A stretch of DNA of 64,000 nt from Avena insularis (taxonomy: Eukaryota > Streptophyta > Magnoliopsida > Poales > Poaceae), in contig JAJUPC010000041.1 of assembly GCA_023614405.1 (NCBI GenBank), positions 372,001 to 436,000 on the forward strand, written 5' to 3'. The notes under the pieces were generated by a model. It made no database searches, was not told where the DNA came from, and worked only from the letters and a program-made list of their open reading frames with translations. Positions 43,000 to 55,789 of the stretch are shown here, piece after piece (position 1 is the stretch's first letter; every line of letters starts with the position of its first letter). The position numbers were made by a program, and so were the translations under genes.

Positions 43000-44548
43000 A
43001 ACAAGTAAGCTCCTTTTTTCCTTGCTACAGCAAGAACAACATCTTGACACCCAATCCAAACGTATGCTCCTTGTCCATGAAATTCTCCCAGTTACTCGAA
43101 TAGAGACGACCATCCCGAATTTGAAATGGTGTATGACCCCTTCACCGTTATGTGGGGATCACACACAATGGTCATCTCACCTTCTTTATCCATCATATCT
43201 GGAACAAGACGTTTTCGGAGTTTCTGATTTAAATAAAAAGTAGCAAGTCACCAAAAAAATATGATACTCCCTACAGTCACTAATATAAGCCCTCCGTTCA
43301 CTAATATGTCTTATATTAATAAATGGAGGGAGTAACAAATAAGATCAGTTTGACATTCACAATAAACTTAAAAAGAACAAAACAGGTTTGTAATAATTAC
43401 TAGGTGTTTGTTTCGGCTGTGACAATTAGTCCAATTCAGGGTATGGACCATTGCTACAGTTGATCCTTTTGCATATTGTCCAACATTATAATGCGATACG
43501 AGTAACTCAATAGTCTCTACAGTATGTATGACTCTCTCCATCATCCTCCAGTTTATCTTGGATCCATCGATAGAATCGATAGAGTCTACAATGCCACGTC
43601 TTTTAAGCGAGAGTTTGAAATATTCTGCAATGTATGATTTGACAAAATTAAATGGTAAAATTATTACACTAAAATATTATATTATTGGCACATGATGCAT
43701 TATATTGGAACACTACTTGGATGGGTCACTGGGAGGTTCCCAGTGGTGACATGATTTGAAGGAACATCGATGTTCACAGTGAAATACATTTTCTGGCCAA
43801 CTTAAGTATTGTAGATTATTGCAACTTCCTTTCATCCTCTGCCACTAATGTAGGATAGACCTGGTTGGTTTGTGACATCAACTTCAAATTCGAAGTGCTC
43901 ATTGGTCTTTAGAACAGCAGGGAAAGTAATTTCGTCATCCTTGGGCACGAAATATGACCTAAGAAAATGTGCTCTTGCGTAGCACGGGATGACCTAACAA
44001 CAAACATGTTATTAAAATTAGATTACCATATCAAAGAAGGTCTAATAGTCATGAAATTATATATCTGCCTTATATCGATGTTTTTAGTAGTAAGAGCTAA
44101 GAGCCATGTAGTTCAAACCATAACCATACAGTTTATTGTCTTCGAACTTTTCATAATACTATAGTACATCAAATTTATATTATGAATAAAAAGAACAATT
44201 ACCCTTAATATCAAACATGCACATAAAACTTTGAACATTACATGCAGGTAGACACTAACACGCATTAATGACTCAAATAAACAACAAAATGTGCCAAACA
44301 CACAATATGCAAGAAATAGACAACATGATATACTCATTGGTAGCTAAATACCGTGGTGTCCACAAATCCCTTTTGAAACGTCAAATCAAAGTTGGTCACG
44401 CACATATCCCCACTGCCGCACAGACCCTTTGTGTCAAAACAAGTGGGACACTATGATAGAATATAGATCTGATCAGTAATACTAATCGGGAGAGATTTAG
44501 TGTTAGGAAGAGACCAAACATGTATGGTACCTCTTTTGTGCCCGCCAT
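43000..44548 (-). pseudogene. REM-type B3 domain gene 2, decayed
   Basis: The start codon at 44548 gives MAGTK followed by a donor. Further minus-strand exons follow near 44450-44350 (TCFDTKGLCGSGD, a Cys-rich start like the other B3 copies), 43990-43690, 43630-43530 and 43250-43000. The 43990-43690 exon reads FVPKDDEITFPAVLKTNEHF, GLSYISGRG, stop (in place of the expected Trp of the B3 GW motif), KEVAIIYN, stop, VGQKMYFTV, so a B3 domain carries two in-frame stops. The last exon has RDGRLYSSNWENFMDKEH, consistent with a second B3 end, with frame damage. A 66-bp MITE lies between exons. The assignment rests on motif spacing and on the neighbouring, clearer B3 copies. Confidence 0.55.
43267..43332. 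mobile_element. Short Stowaway-like MITE (66 bp)
   Basis: CTCCCTACAGTCACTAATAT at the left and AATAAATGGAGGGAG at the right, with flanking TA. An internal CCCTCCGTTCACTAATATG suggests a nested or rearranged copy. Lies in an intron or flank of B3 gene 2. Confidence 0.6.
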
Positions 44549-44889
44549 CCTTGCTGACAACGACGAGTGTGGCGGGTAAATCTACCGTGAGAGAGCAGTT
44601 ATCTTTCTACGGAGAGACGGATGACGTTTGCAACAGTAGAGCAATGACGGCGGTGTTGCATGGAGCCGTGTGCACGATTTGATATGCACAAAGTAGGGAT
44701 AGTTTGTTCGCGAAGGAATGTCAACTATTTGTCAAAACCCTACACGCGTGGCTGGGCCACGGTTGGTCCGGCCTATTAAATTGCTAACGTGCATCCGCCC
44801 TAAATGACTGCTAGTTGCGTTTCATGTGCTTTCTTGTTTACTATAGTACTAATAAACTACTGAGTATGACATATCATCATTATGTTGTA

Positions 44890-45013
44890 CTCCCTCCGTC
44901 CAAAAATAACTGACATTTATTTGTCTAGATTTGAAGAAATCTACACCGTAAAACATGTTTAGATACATTTGCATCTAGATAAATCTAAGTCAGTTATTCC
45001 TGGACGGAGGTAG
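44890..45013. mobile_element. Stowaway MITE, complete (124 bp)
   Basis: Starts CTCCCTCCGTCCAAAAATAA and ends TTCCTGGACGGAGGTAG. TGACATTTATTTGTCTAG pairs with CTAGATAAATCTAAGTCAG. TA target duplication at 44888-44889 and 45014-45015. Confidence 0.9.
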
Positions 45014-45054
45014 TATTAAAATTGGTTAAGCTCAAAAAGGTAATTATGCCACAT

Positions 45055-46255
45055 CCAAAAATTATTGATACATCTAAGAAACTACTTGTGGTGGTATGAC
45101 TCAACACTAGGCCAACATGATCCAACCGAGTTGATACATCTAAGTATAAAAGAGCTATGTGATGCCATGACACACACTTGTGGCAGATATAGGCTTATGC
45201 GAACATTGCATATGGGATCTAGACCTCTCTAGGTTGTGTACAAACACCTTCAAATTGTGCTTCTATTAGTCATCACTTAGACAACATGTTCCTACCTAGT
45301 TGATAAATCAAAGTATAAGAGTGATATGCCAACACATGATGAGACACTTTGTGGCAAATATGGGTCCATGCCAACATTGCATGGGCTATAGAACTCTCTG
45401 GGTTGGCTCGAAACACCAGCATCAACTCAGTGGTTGTGTGAGTCAACACTTGATACATCTAAGTATATAAGAGTGTTATGCCAAGCTATGATACAAACTT
45501 GTGGCGGATGTGGGTCCATGCCAACATTGCATGGGATCTAGACCTCTATGAGCTGTCCAGAAACACCTTCATCAACATGTGGTTGTATAAGCTATAACTT
45601 GGATAACAAGATCCTACCTAGTTGACATATCTAACTAAAATATTGTTATGCCAAGATATGATGAGACACTTTGTGGAAAATGTGGGCCCAAGGCAACATT
45701 GCATGGGATCTAGACCTCTCTGAGATGTCTAGAAACACCTTCATCAACTTGTGGTTCTATGAGTCATCACTTGGACAACATGATCATACCTAGTTGATAG
45801 ATCTAAGTATAAGAATGGTATGCCAAGATATGATGGGCCACTTTGTGGTAGTTGTGGGCCCATGCCAAGTTTGCATGGGCTATAGACCTCTCTTGGTTGG
45901 GTACAAGCACCATCATCAACTTAGTGGTTGTCTGACTCAACACTTGGCCACCATGATCCAACCTAGTTGCTTCATCTAAGTTTGAGAGTGCTATGCAAGG
46001 CCATCAAACACACTTGTGGAAGATGTGGACCCATGCCAACATTGCATGGGATCTAGATCTATCTTAGATGTTTAGAAACACCTTCCTCAACTTCCTCCAA
46101 AGTATATGATCGACTCAACACTTTGCCAACATGATCCTACCTACTTGATAGATTTAAGTATAAGACAACTAAGCGAAGACATGATAAGACATTTTGTGGA
46201 AAATGTGGTCCCATGCCAACATTGCATGGGCTATAGACCTCTCTGGGTTGGCTAG
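45055..46255 (+). repeat. Satellite block 6, splitting the B3 cluster
   Basis: About seven monomers with A/B alternation and more divergence than the other blocks (for example TTAGTCATCACTTAGACAAC). It starts at GATACATCTAAGAAACTAC and ends at GGGTTGGCTAGATAC. It separates B3 genes 2 and 3, which share orientation. Confidence 0.88.
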
Positions 46256-46532
46256 ATACTTGTTGAACTTAGCTTGATTCTATATTCCAAATATTGTGAG
46301 GGTTTCTCTACTGAACCTAATAATGGTAGTAGATGTAGACTATTGGGTTCTTGTTTTGAAGATTTAGTTACCTGAATGCACTGTTAATTTATACTTAGCA
46401 TATAGAGATATATTTTATGTGGTAGAAAGCAACAACATGCACTATAAATATTCCAAATAGATAGATAATACTTAGCAGATAGATTATTGCAACTAAACTT
46501 AAACAGTTCCTAACCACTGACAACATTTGCCA

Positions 46533-47882
46533 TCAGTTAAGGCAAACAACATGACCCATGAAGCCATCTGCTAGCCCCTCATTAAAGAAGGTGAAGACGC
46601 AGACATCCATTTGCTTGATTCCAGCATGTTCGAGAACATTTGACCAGTTGCTTCTCATCTGGAAAACACCTTTCTTGTCTTGGATGAACTGAACATGCTC
46701 CAAATCTACATGACCTGCAACTATGAGTGGCAACTCCTTTGGTAGATACCGGTTGAGGTGGGCATTGCTATAAAAAGCTGAAAAGTACTGGAGTAGAAGA
46801 ACAAAGTTAATCATTGACTATAGTGCACCTGTGCATATATAAGAAGTTTTAAAGATTCAAAACTCTAATGTTTACCATCTTGGCCTTCCCAGGGATGACA
46901 TTTCACTTTGTCATCATGCACACATAATATGATATAGATGGCTTGCATCCTTTAACTTGGGCACTCAGATATGCAGCTAGTTCAACAGTCAATTCCACAT
47001 AGTTTCCAAACACACAATGATCGTCGAAGTCCTCGTACAAGCCAATTAAGGGACCTAGAAAAAATATATTAGAAACTAATATGTAGCTGCATAACAATGA
47101 ATAACGTTAGCGAATGTCAATGACTCTAACCCCTAAAAATGACCATCGGCTTCTTAGCTTTCTGGGCTACATGTTGCTTCACTACATGATCAGACAGAAC
47201 ATCAGTGACAACAGCGCTGGTTTCATGAGCCTTGTAGCCTTTCTTTTTAGCCTAAAAGACATTTCACCAATTAGAATGTATTGTTTTGATGTTATACAAT
47301 AGATTTCACTTCTATGTTAGTTCATGTAGCAACAATTTTAGAACCTTCTTATGTATGTCGCTAGCCTTTATGTGGCAGAACTTGCAATCCACACATTTCA
47401 TCCTGCTCACGCCTTATAGTGTAATACATGAATCAAATTAGGAGCATTTAATTTAGTAATAAAACATGCATTCACTGACTAAAACAAGTATCCAAATATA
47501 TAAATCAAATTTGAGTTAGTGAAATACAACAATCAAATTCGAAGCATTTAATTTGGTGACTAGCTACACATGCATCATCTGATGACTAAAATAAGCATTA
47601 AGTGACTACAAGCATCCAGGGAGCAATTTGTATGTGCTGTCAACACGATGTTTTGCACGATGACTTCCAAATTTGTACCGTCCAACACCATGTAGTCCAT
47701 CTTAAGTTCAGTAAGAAAACCGAGAATTACTATCTTTTACCGTGAACTAAACATAGATCTAGATCAAGCATCTACAGGGAGTAGACCCGTCGACAGTGAC
47801 GTAAAACTAGATCGCATTGCCGATGACGTGACCTAGATCAAGCACAGACGCACTGCCGTAGAACGAGGATCACTTACCCATG
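46533..47882 (-). pseudogene. REM-type B3 domain gene 3, partly degraded
   Basis: Minus-strand order: a leader exon ending ATGG/GTAAG near 47878, then MKCVDCKFCHIKASDIHKK (47400-47345, the C-x2-C-x2-C start), then AKKKGYKAHETSAVVTDVL (47250-47135). Next is GLYEDFDDHCVFGNYVELTV with a TGA in MMTK-stop (about 46903), and last the exon 46814-46533. That exon has LPKELPLIVAGHVDLEHVQF, KKGVFQMRSNWSNVLEH and MDVCVFTFFNEG, the beta-strand pattern and W-x-x-V/F plus D-x-CVF end of a B3 domain. The last exon is open to its natural stop. One in-frame stop and an uncertain first exon suggest a pseudogene, but this is the least damaged of the three. Confidence 0.6.
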
Positions 47883-48163
47883 AGCCTGCAGCCTCCGCTA
47901 CCGCCGATGTCGCCTGGGAGGGGAGGGGGTGGTCGCCGCGGAGAGAAGCGGATTTGGACGAAGTAGTGTGGCCGGGTTAGCGAGGAGTTTCTCACTGGAA
48001 GCTTCTTGAAGCTGACGAGTGGGTCCCGCGGGCACCGTTTGTGAAGCTGAAAAATTGTGTAAATACAAAAATTACTAGTGTGGTAGTTTTGCTGAGCCCT
48101 CACATTTGTTTGGCTTGCGATTAATCGGTCGAGGCATGATTCCCATCCATAGAGTGTGCAGTT

Positions 48164-51100
48164 TGTAACATCCCAATTTCTGCAACCCTGATTAGTTGTC
48201 CAGAATGCAAAAATCAGGGAGAGCAAAACCTTTTTCATGTTTAATGCTGAAGTGTTTGCTTGTTGTTTGGATATGCTTATGCATATGAATGTGTATTAGA
48301 TGATATACTCCCTTACCAACACACTAGCTGACAAAAGCTACTTCCCAAAATAGTCTTGGCTTACTTTCCATATTCTCAAATGTTCTGGCATTTCAAAACC
48401 TGAGCCAAGAAGCCTTTTCAAACCAACTATTTTAGTAGCTTCTATTTCCCTAAACTATGGAAAGATATATAATATAATCTCCTTATGTTTTAGAGACAGA
48501 ACCTTCAACAACTCTTACCTCTAGGATCTCCAAAACCTTTTTGTAAGCTTTTGAATTCTACTCCTGGTAGAGATACCAAGGACCTTACCTTGTTCAAACT
48601 CCAACCTATTCAAAATACCCACCCTTACCTCAAGCTAAGCTTGATGGTAACCCTAGTAGTAGTTGATTTGTTTGTAAGATTAGTTGTCTTGATCTGTTGT
48701 TTGACTTGATTGCTCAGAAGTAGTATGAGCAACTCTAGGAGCTCATCCTCTAGGATCAAGATACTTAATATCACCAAATCCTAAGAAGGAATACAATCTG
48801 GATCTAATCTCTATCCACCAGGTGATTATCTAAAACCCTTACCCAGATCAATTTTGAAGTGATCCATTCTAGAAGCTTCCAAGTCACTGAAGACTAGAAT
48901 CAAGCAAGGATCCTTCCAACTCAATGTACACTGCAACATCATCCACTTGATGATGCTTTGGTACCTTGAAATCAATCAAAAACATCCTCCCTCTTATTCT
49001 AGTCAAAAACCCTAAATCTACCAAATTTGGCTAAGTTTGGAAATCTGTTTCCAAAATCACCTTTTTGAATGCCTCCTTTTCTCAACCCTTGTGCATTTTC
49101 GAAAATGCATCTGAACCATCTTGTTAACCATCCTAAGTACTACCAAGTACCACTCTTTCCCTTGGATAGATCATCCTCCGACCCACTTGTTCTTGATGGT
49201 TTTGTAGGCAAGAAAATAACTATTCTTGCAAATCTAGTCAACATGCCTACTTTGATAGAAGCTCACACCATCATCCAACCTTCTATGGACCAAATATTTG
49301 CATGGTTGTGTTCTACTCATATAGGTCTATCAATATATACTTCACTTGTTCTAAGTGGATCCTTTGTGCTTCTTAAACCCACAAGGTTTTGAAGGCTAGT
49401 TGATAATCTTCTTTGGCAGGCTTATTTTATTCAAAGTTTGAAAGCTTGTCTTGGTGAGCTCAAGCATGATCAAGCTCAAACCCCTACACCATTGCAATCT
49501 ACATCACTTGGTCTATCCATCCATATATCCCATGTCCCAAGGTTTTGGTTGCATGAAAGCAATCTTACCCAAGATCCTTAAATCTCTAGTTTTCACCAAA
49601 ATCAACTTGGATTCTTCAATCCCAAGGTTGCAAATGCTTGCTACACCTTGTCTACATCATCTACCTTGATCGCCAAGATTTATCAAATATTATCCATAAT
49701 TATTATGGCTCCAAATCTAATTAATCTCCTTAATAGACCAAATCCCCAAAACTTCTTCCATAAAGGAAAGTTTGGTTTTTGCCAAAACCCTTCCCCAAGT
49801 CTAAGCACTTTTGAGTCCCCTATATCATACCCTATCTTCCTAGCTCAAAAATATATATTTTTGAGAAGCTTTATTAATTCTTTTTGCCTATTTTCTGAAA
49901 TGGCAGAAATGGAATAATAATAGTTTTAAATACTTTTATCTTCCAATAAATCTTGGGAAAATTCCCCTAAGTGTGTATTCACATTTGGGACCATATCTCA
50001 TCAAAAACTCCACTTGTCCAATGTAAATTTATCAAATGAGTTTCTAGAAACTACTTCTGTAGTTTTTGAATAAATGGAATAAAGTAGATTTCTAATTCTT
50101 GGAAAAATATGAAACATTTCCTAGAAGGGCATCTTGACCTCATCAAACTACCAGCATCATTTATCCATCTTACCAAGATCAACTTTGAGGGAGTTTCTCC
50201 AAATCATTACTATGGCATTATATTGAGATTACCCAATACTAGGACCAAAACCAAATCCAATCACCACCAATCTTGCAAGGCAATGCACCTCACCCCACAG
50301 CACTCTCTTAGGTCGACCACTACTGTAGCAAATCATTGTAGCATCTTGTCCTCTAGCCCTTGGACACTAGAGCTTAACCTCATGTGGGTGTCTTCTCCCC
50401 TTGAAGCTCCTGCACCCTGCCCCTATTCCCATAGGATCGACCAAAGCACCATCCCCTCTCACCCCACCACCCTCCACACCCAATGGATGGCCAGCTCCCC
50501 TCCCCTTTTCCTTCCATGGGCTTGTGCCACCATGGACTACTTCCTATCGGTTTTAAGGCCAGAGGCCACCCCACGCCTCCCCCTGCCCCTCATTCCACTC
50601 CTTGCTCCCACCTACCCTCCCCACAAGCCCCATTTCCTCCTACAGTTCCACATCGCAGAGGAGAAGAAGAACTCTCCCCCTCGGCCATGGTCTAGATCAA
50701 GCATGTAGGGCCTCCCTTTGCCCTATTCCTCTCTATCACCCTCCTGAACTCTGCTTGATCTCCTCTCTCTAACCCCACCTTTTTCTCCTCTCAGGGAACC
50801 CCCAAATGCCGCCGCCAACGAGATCCCGTGGCATTCGCCACAGACGTTTTCACGCGAGCCATCTCCAGACGCTGATCCCCACCTCGTCGCCCATCGCCGG
50901 AACCGCCGTCCTCTACCGCGTCACCCTGTGTCCTGCCTCTTCGCTGGAGACGGCCTCGGTAAGCCTTCCTACTCCCGCCGGTGCCGTCCCTAGGGTTTCC
51001 TCCCTGTTCCGCGCGATTAGAGGAAGGAGACGACTGAGCATCGTCGATCTCCGCTACATCCGACGGCCCTCATCCCTCTATACCCTGCGCGTGGCTTCAC

Positions 51101-54021
51101 TTGGGTGGGCCGGGTTCGGCATCGAGTGGCCCAGTTTGCCTTAGATGTGGCCCTTTTCAGTTTTATCTCAGCAAATATTTTTTTTTTCATATGTGCCATA
51201 TACCTCTTAGGATTAAATCCATTTGAAAATATAAAACCCATCCAAATGCCTAGATCTATATTTCTTGATGTTCCTGCATGTTTCCTTTATCAGTTAGTAC
51301 CAAAACTTGGGAGAAATATTATTGGTACTAATTCTGAGAAATTATCTACCAACTACTCTCCTTTTCACTCTATGATTTCTCCAGGGACTTCAACATATCC
51401 TTTTTGAATGAATCCAATTTACTCTGGAAGGTTATTAAAGCACCTATCTGATGACATGGGTTCCCTACCAAGTGGAACTATATCTTCCGAGTAGCAAAAA
51501 TAACAAAAGATCTTCATTTCTGCATTTAGAAAATTCCCTAGGTAAATCTACAACCTATTTTAGGTTGCTTCCAAATCACAGTGATGTGGTACATCAATAC
51601 CTATCTAAACCCAGGAGCTCACTATTTATTGATCCTTTGTTGAATTTTTGCGAATTAAATACTTCTTTATGTGGTAGTTTCACTAGATAAATCACTATAG
51701 TAGCTCTACAACTCCAAAAATAGTGATTCCAGTTGGTACTAGGAGGTATTTGCAATACCTATCCATTGCCCATTACCTCATATCAAAAGCCTCTGTAGAT
51801 TAAATCTGGTGAAAAATACAAGTTGTCCATAGAACTGCCTTTGGGAATTTTCTGAGGGCATTCTGGTAATTATTTTGACATGATTCCAACTCTTCGTGAA
51901 CAAGTACATCAAGACTTACCTAACCACCCAAGGAAATAATTTTTGGAGCTCCAGAAATTTTCTGGTGATTTATTCCCTAAAACTAGAAGTTATTTCACTA
52001 GGAAAATCATAACTATTTAAAGAAAAGTGATAAATTAGTGAAACCACTTTTGTTAGTTTCATTTTATCAATATATACCTATAGGTATCATTTGTATACAA
52101 TGGTATCATACATAATATGGTCTTGTTTCTAGACTATAAATCCTAACGGATTTTCTTCCCCTTCTCCAAGGCCATCTCAACCTCCTAAATCCAATCCACT
52201 CTAAAACTATTGAACCCTGATTGGAGTTTATTCAATTGCTTGTTTGCTAAATGGTATTGGTGATTGTATGCCTTGTATTGATTGCGCCCTTTTTGTTTGT
52301 TTGCATGTGTTCCCTATCGATGATAGTTGCGATTATATCGGAGAGCAGAAGAAGATGGTTTTTATTGGTATTACTGGGTATTCTAAGAAGAAGTCCAGGG
52401 TCATATTGCCATATTTCTGATCATCAGGCAAGCCACCTTCTTTCTCATAAGCCTTGTCCTACTGTTTTACTAATGCATGTCTTATCTTCTATTTATTTAA
52501 AATTGCATTATTTTGTTATATGTTGATGTATATGGTAGTGGTTTCGGCTCCTCCGAACTATTACACTTGTGTACTATTAAGTACAACCCCCTTGGTGACA
52601 CCTACGTGTCCCTAGTAGAATAGATGGTGTATTACAACATACCCTTTGGAGACCCTGTTTTAGCCGAAGCAAAAACTAGAGGATGGGAAGACCCCGGAAA
52701 AAGGCTTTACCAAATGTTTTATGATAAAACCTTGGTGAGTGGGACCTCCCAAGAGATGTTGAAAAATAAAAAGGTTTTGTTTTACAAAATGCTGAAGGAA
52801 AGATGGAGGAAAAGGGTTTACAAAAACGCACCCGGTTCTTTGCAGTTTTGCTAGAACAATTAACCCTGTGCAACCACATTACTTTGGAATGGGACAAGGC
52901 TGGATTTGATGTTTGTCTATTCTGGTATAAGCTGCCTCACAACAACTACAGGCGATAAAAATCCCTGGAGGGTGGGCCTTCTCACATATGGGTCCATGTG
53001 AGACATCGACCTGGAGAAGGAACGAAGGGTTTACGGACCTCCACGCGTTACTATGAGCCCCTCATTGAAAGTGCAACACTAGGAAGTGCAAAATGCGCTC
53101 CGGTTGGTCCTAGGTACCCGACGTCCCGGTTTTGAGGGGAACAACACTCATAGGGTAGGCACTTATATTGGAGTGGGCATCCGGAGAGACTTGATCGGTT
53201 ACTCGACCCACGATCGGTGAAGATCAGGGTAGTGTACCCGGATGGTGTGGGTAAAGTGTACAACCTCTGTAGAGTGTAAATCTATTCGAATAGCCGCGTC
53301 CACGGTCATGGACGGTTGGGAAGGTTGCTATAGAGTGGTGCTGGTTTTGTTTTCAAAAAGGATTTCAGAAACGAAATGGCTTTGGAAATGTTTTGACCAT
53401 GTGATGGTCGTAAAGGAGAAATGTTTTGACCATGGGATGGTCGGAAGGAGGAGAAAGGAGTTTGGTTGTGGGACGACCTAAAGACGGGAACAAATTGGTG
53501 ACCCAGTCCGGATGTTTTCCAAAACTTTTTGAAAAGGTTTCCAAAATGTTTTACAAAAGTTTTCAACAAAGATATGTAGATGCTATATATACAAGAGAAA
53601 CTAATTGAGAAAAGAACCTCTCGTGGAGCCCTCCTACCACCACAGCCATACTGCATATCCTCTTGTTATTATTGTTGACTTAAGGTGGTTTGCAAGTCTA
53701 TTTAAAGTACTCACTGGCATTGTCCCTGGCTATTAACTTGGTCAGATATCAAGAAGAAGGTGAAGTGGACGACTATGCGAGTTAGGACGTTCTCCCAGTC
53801 AGTTGCTTGTAGATTAAGGCATGGCTCGGGCTCCACGCTTAATGAAGTTCCGCTGATGTTAATCAATGTAGCCATAATGGAAAATAAGGCATGACATGTA
53901 TTCGTTATGTATTGGATGTTTACTTTGATACTTGTCGGTTATGTGCCACGACTAACTGATCATGGGATCGTGGTTGTATGCATAACAGGGATTCTCGGAG
54001 GATTAATCCGGGGGCCCCACA
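48164..54021 (+). mobile_element. Probable solo LTR of a Gypsy-type element (5.86 kb)
   Basis: Starts TGTAACATCCCAATTTCTGC and ends GGATTAATCCGGGGGCCCCACA-type sequence at 54021. The five bases before (CAGTT) and after (CGGTT) match at four positions, a plausible target duplication. The last kilobase contains AACCTCTGTAGAGTGTAAA, ATTCGAATAGCCGCG and GTCCACGGTCATGGACGG blocks, familiar from long Gypsy LTRs of grasses. There is no PBS, gag or pol, so recombination between two LTRs likely removed the interior. The 70-199-codon frames inside (for example 50109-50708) have no domains and overlap opposite-strand frames. The length is unusual and might include a nested insertion that I could not delimit. 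Strand is nominal. Confidence 0.62.
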
Positions 54022-54557
54022 CGGTTGGCCTGGCCCAGCACTCACATTCATCGAGATAAAACCCTAATTCCTGAGGCCGCAGTACTACCCACCATGATAC
54101 CCCCTCCTCCCTTCTTACACCATGAAGCGAGTCTATGGTGATGAGCCAGGGCTGCTGCTAAGTGGAGGATCAGAGGATGCTCCTGCCATGGTCGTTGCCG
54201 TAGGGGTCGTGCGGCTGCTCCGAGCAGTCTAGACTCTTCTGGCCCCACCATAATTGCTCCGGCTTCCGACGTAGCGGTCACCGGTGACCTTGAGGATCAG
54301 GTGAAGGACGATGTTGTGGCTCCCGCTGTAGATCGGGACGAGAAGAACGTGAAGCGCATGGAAGTCTTCGATTTCAAAGAGGAAGACTACGACCCGGATG
54401 CAAATGTCGAGGTGGACTACGAGGTGTACTCGAATGCAAACGTCGAGGAGGACTATGAGGTGTACCCGGATGCAAACATCGCCCACCTTCGAAGTCCTAG
54501 AGAATGCGAGGAGTTCCAGGTTGAGGTCAGTGACGAGTACACGTTGTTTCTCTAATA

Positions 54558-54704
54558 CTCCCTCCGTTTCAAAATATAAGGTGCTTTAGATTTGTGAGAG
54601 GAGTGTATCTACACACTAAAAAGGGTCTAGATACACCCACTAAAAGAGGTCTAGATACACTCCTTTCACGAAGCTAAAACATCTTATATTTTGAACAGAG
54701 GGAG
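54558..54704. mobile_element. Stowaway MITE, complete (147 bp)
   Basis: CTCCCTCCGTTTCAAAATAT at one end and ATATTTTGAACAGAGGGAG at the other, flanked by TA. Internally AGGGTCTAGATACACCCACT and AGAGGTCTAGATACACTCCT are a short direct repeat. It lies two bases after the TAA of the acidic-repeat frame. Confidence 0.9.
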
Positions 54705-55260
54705 TAGTTGATTACTATTCATATGTTTTGCTCGCGCTGTAGATTGATTTGATCTACTACTAAGTTGATTTAGGCATATCTTATTTTAAGGTTGGTGGTT
54801 TGATTGTATTGTAGATTGATTCGATCTGTGAGTAATTTTATTCATATCTCATCACATTGCTTAATAATTAATAATGATAGACTAGTAATTTTAAAATCAA
54901 CGTGATTAAATATCAACTCATGTTTTAGGTCATAACCATGAATTTATAATCATAGTTATTGCACTTGTTTTCATGAAGGCATATCTTTACCATGTACTAC
55001 CTATATGAACTTGATAGTAACCATATCAGATGCATGCAAAGTTGATTAGATGCACACTTTTCTTAATGTAGATTACGAACATGATGATTCCATATTATGA
55101 TGCATACCCTTCATCTTATATATTTCAAATTCTCAGATGCATGATACATACCGACTGATGTATTGCTAAGATGAGATGCATGCCCATTTATAATAATTTT
55201 TGGAAGCTTGAATTTATATTTCAAGTAAATTAATTTTCTCACTTCTTCGTATTTAATAAA
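54705..55260. other. AT-rich sequence, no gene seen
   Basis: Could be the intron between the two exons of the degraded acidic-repeat gene. GATTGATTTGATCTAC and GATTGATTCGATCTG at about 54741 and 54805 form a short imperfect duplication. Confidence 0.35.
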
Positions 55261-55789
55261 TCCAGGATTATGACAACATAGCAGATGACAAGGAGGCCAG
55301 GTAAAAAAAAGCATGAACATACTTAAGAAGCACAAGTATGTCAACACTGATAGGGTGCCCCTTGACGCCGATCTTAAGGCCAAAATTTGATTGTGCTACC
55401 GCTGCTTTGGTCCCAATTTTAGTTGTTCTTCTGTTGGTTCTCGTTGAAACTATGTGTTGTAGAAACTAATGTTATTTTGTCGTCTGTGATGGAACCCTGT
55501 TTAATCCATACCTTACGCGAGTGTTTGATACTCTGTGAGATGTAGTTTTCTTTGACATTGCAGGTGCACAATTATTTTTTTGTTCCTGTTCATGCACACT
55601 AAATTGTTTAGATGGTCGTCTATTCATGCACACCAAAATTCTTGGAGTATTAGATAGATTTGTCTGACCCAACTATTTTCTACAATTTGCAATGGAGAAA
55701 AACTATGGTATACCTAATTTCTTTCAATATTCCAAAATGTTATATTTTATGGCAAATAGGGAACCAATTATAAAGGCATAATGTTATAG

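Larger units (their letters stand above)
54113..55390 (+). pseudogene. Degraded gene with acidic 12-residue repeats, function unknown
   Basis: After a leader (AAACCCTAATTCC, 54060) an ATG near 54122 gives MKRVYGDEPGLLLSGGSEDA, which hits a stop at 54228. A different frame then runs from about 54180 through ASDVAVTGDLEDQVKDD and KRMEVFDFKEEDYDPDANVE to TAA (54555). It has two and a half copies of a D/N-ANVEEDYEVYP unit (36 bp). Past a MITE and AT-rich DNA, TTCCAG at 55265 opens an exon DYDNIADDKEAR, and KKHKYVNTDRVPLDADLKAK follows in a shifted frame after an A8 run. The VEVFDF-type start resembles N-termini of grass Ulp1-type proteins, but that is only a hint. At least two frame breaks. Confidence 0.45.

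Noticed and set aside
50109..50708. 199-codon plus-strand ORF
   Set aside because: Inside the probable solo LTR; Pro/Leu-rich, no domain, overlaps an opposite-strand frame.
53242..53656. ORFs of 79 and 116 codons near the end of the solo LTR
   Set aside because: Overlap each other on opposite strands in LTR sequence with known-type noncoding blocks.
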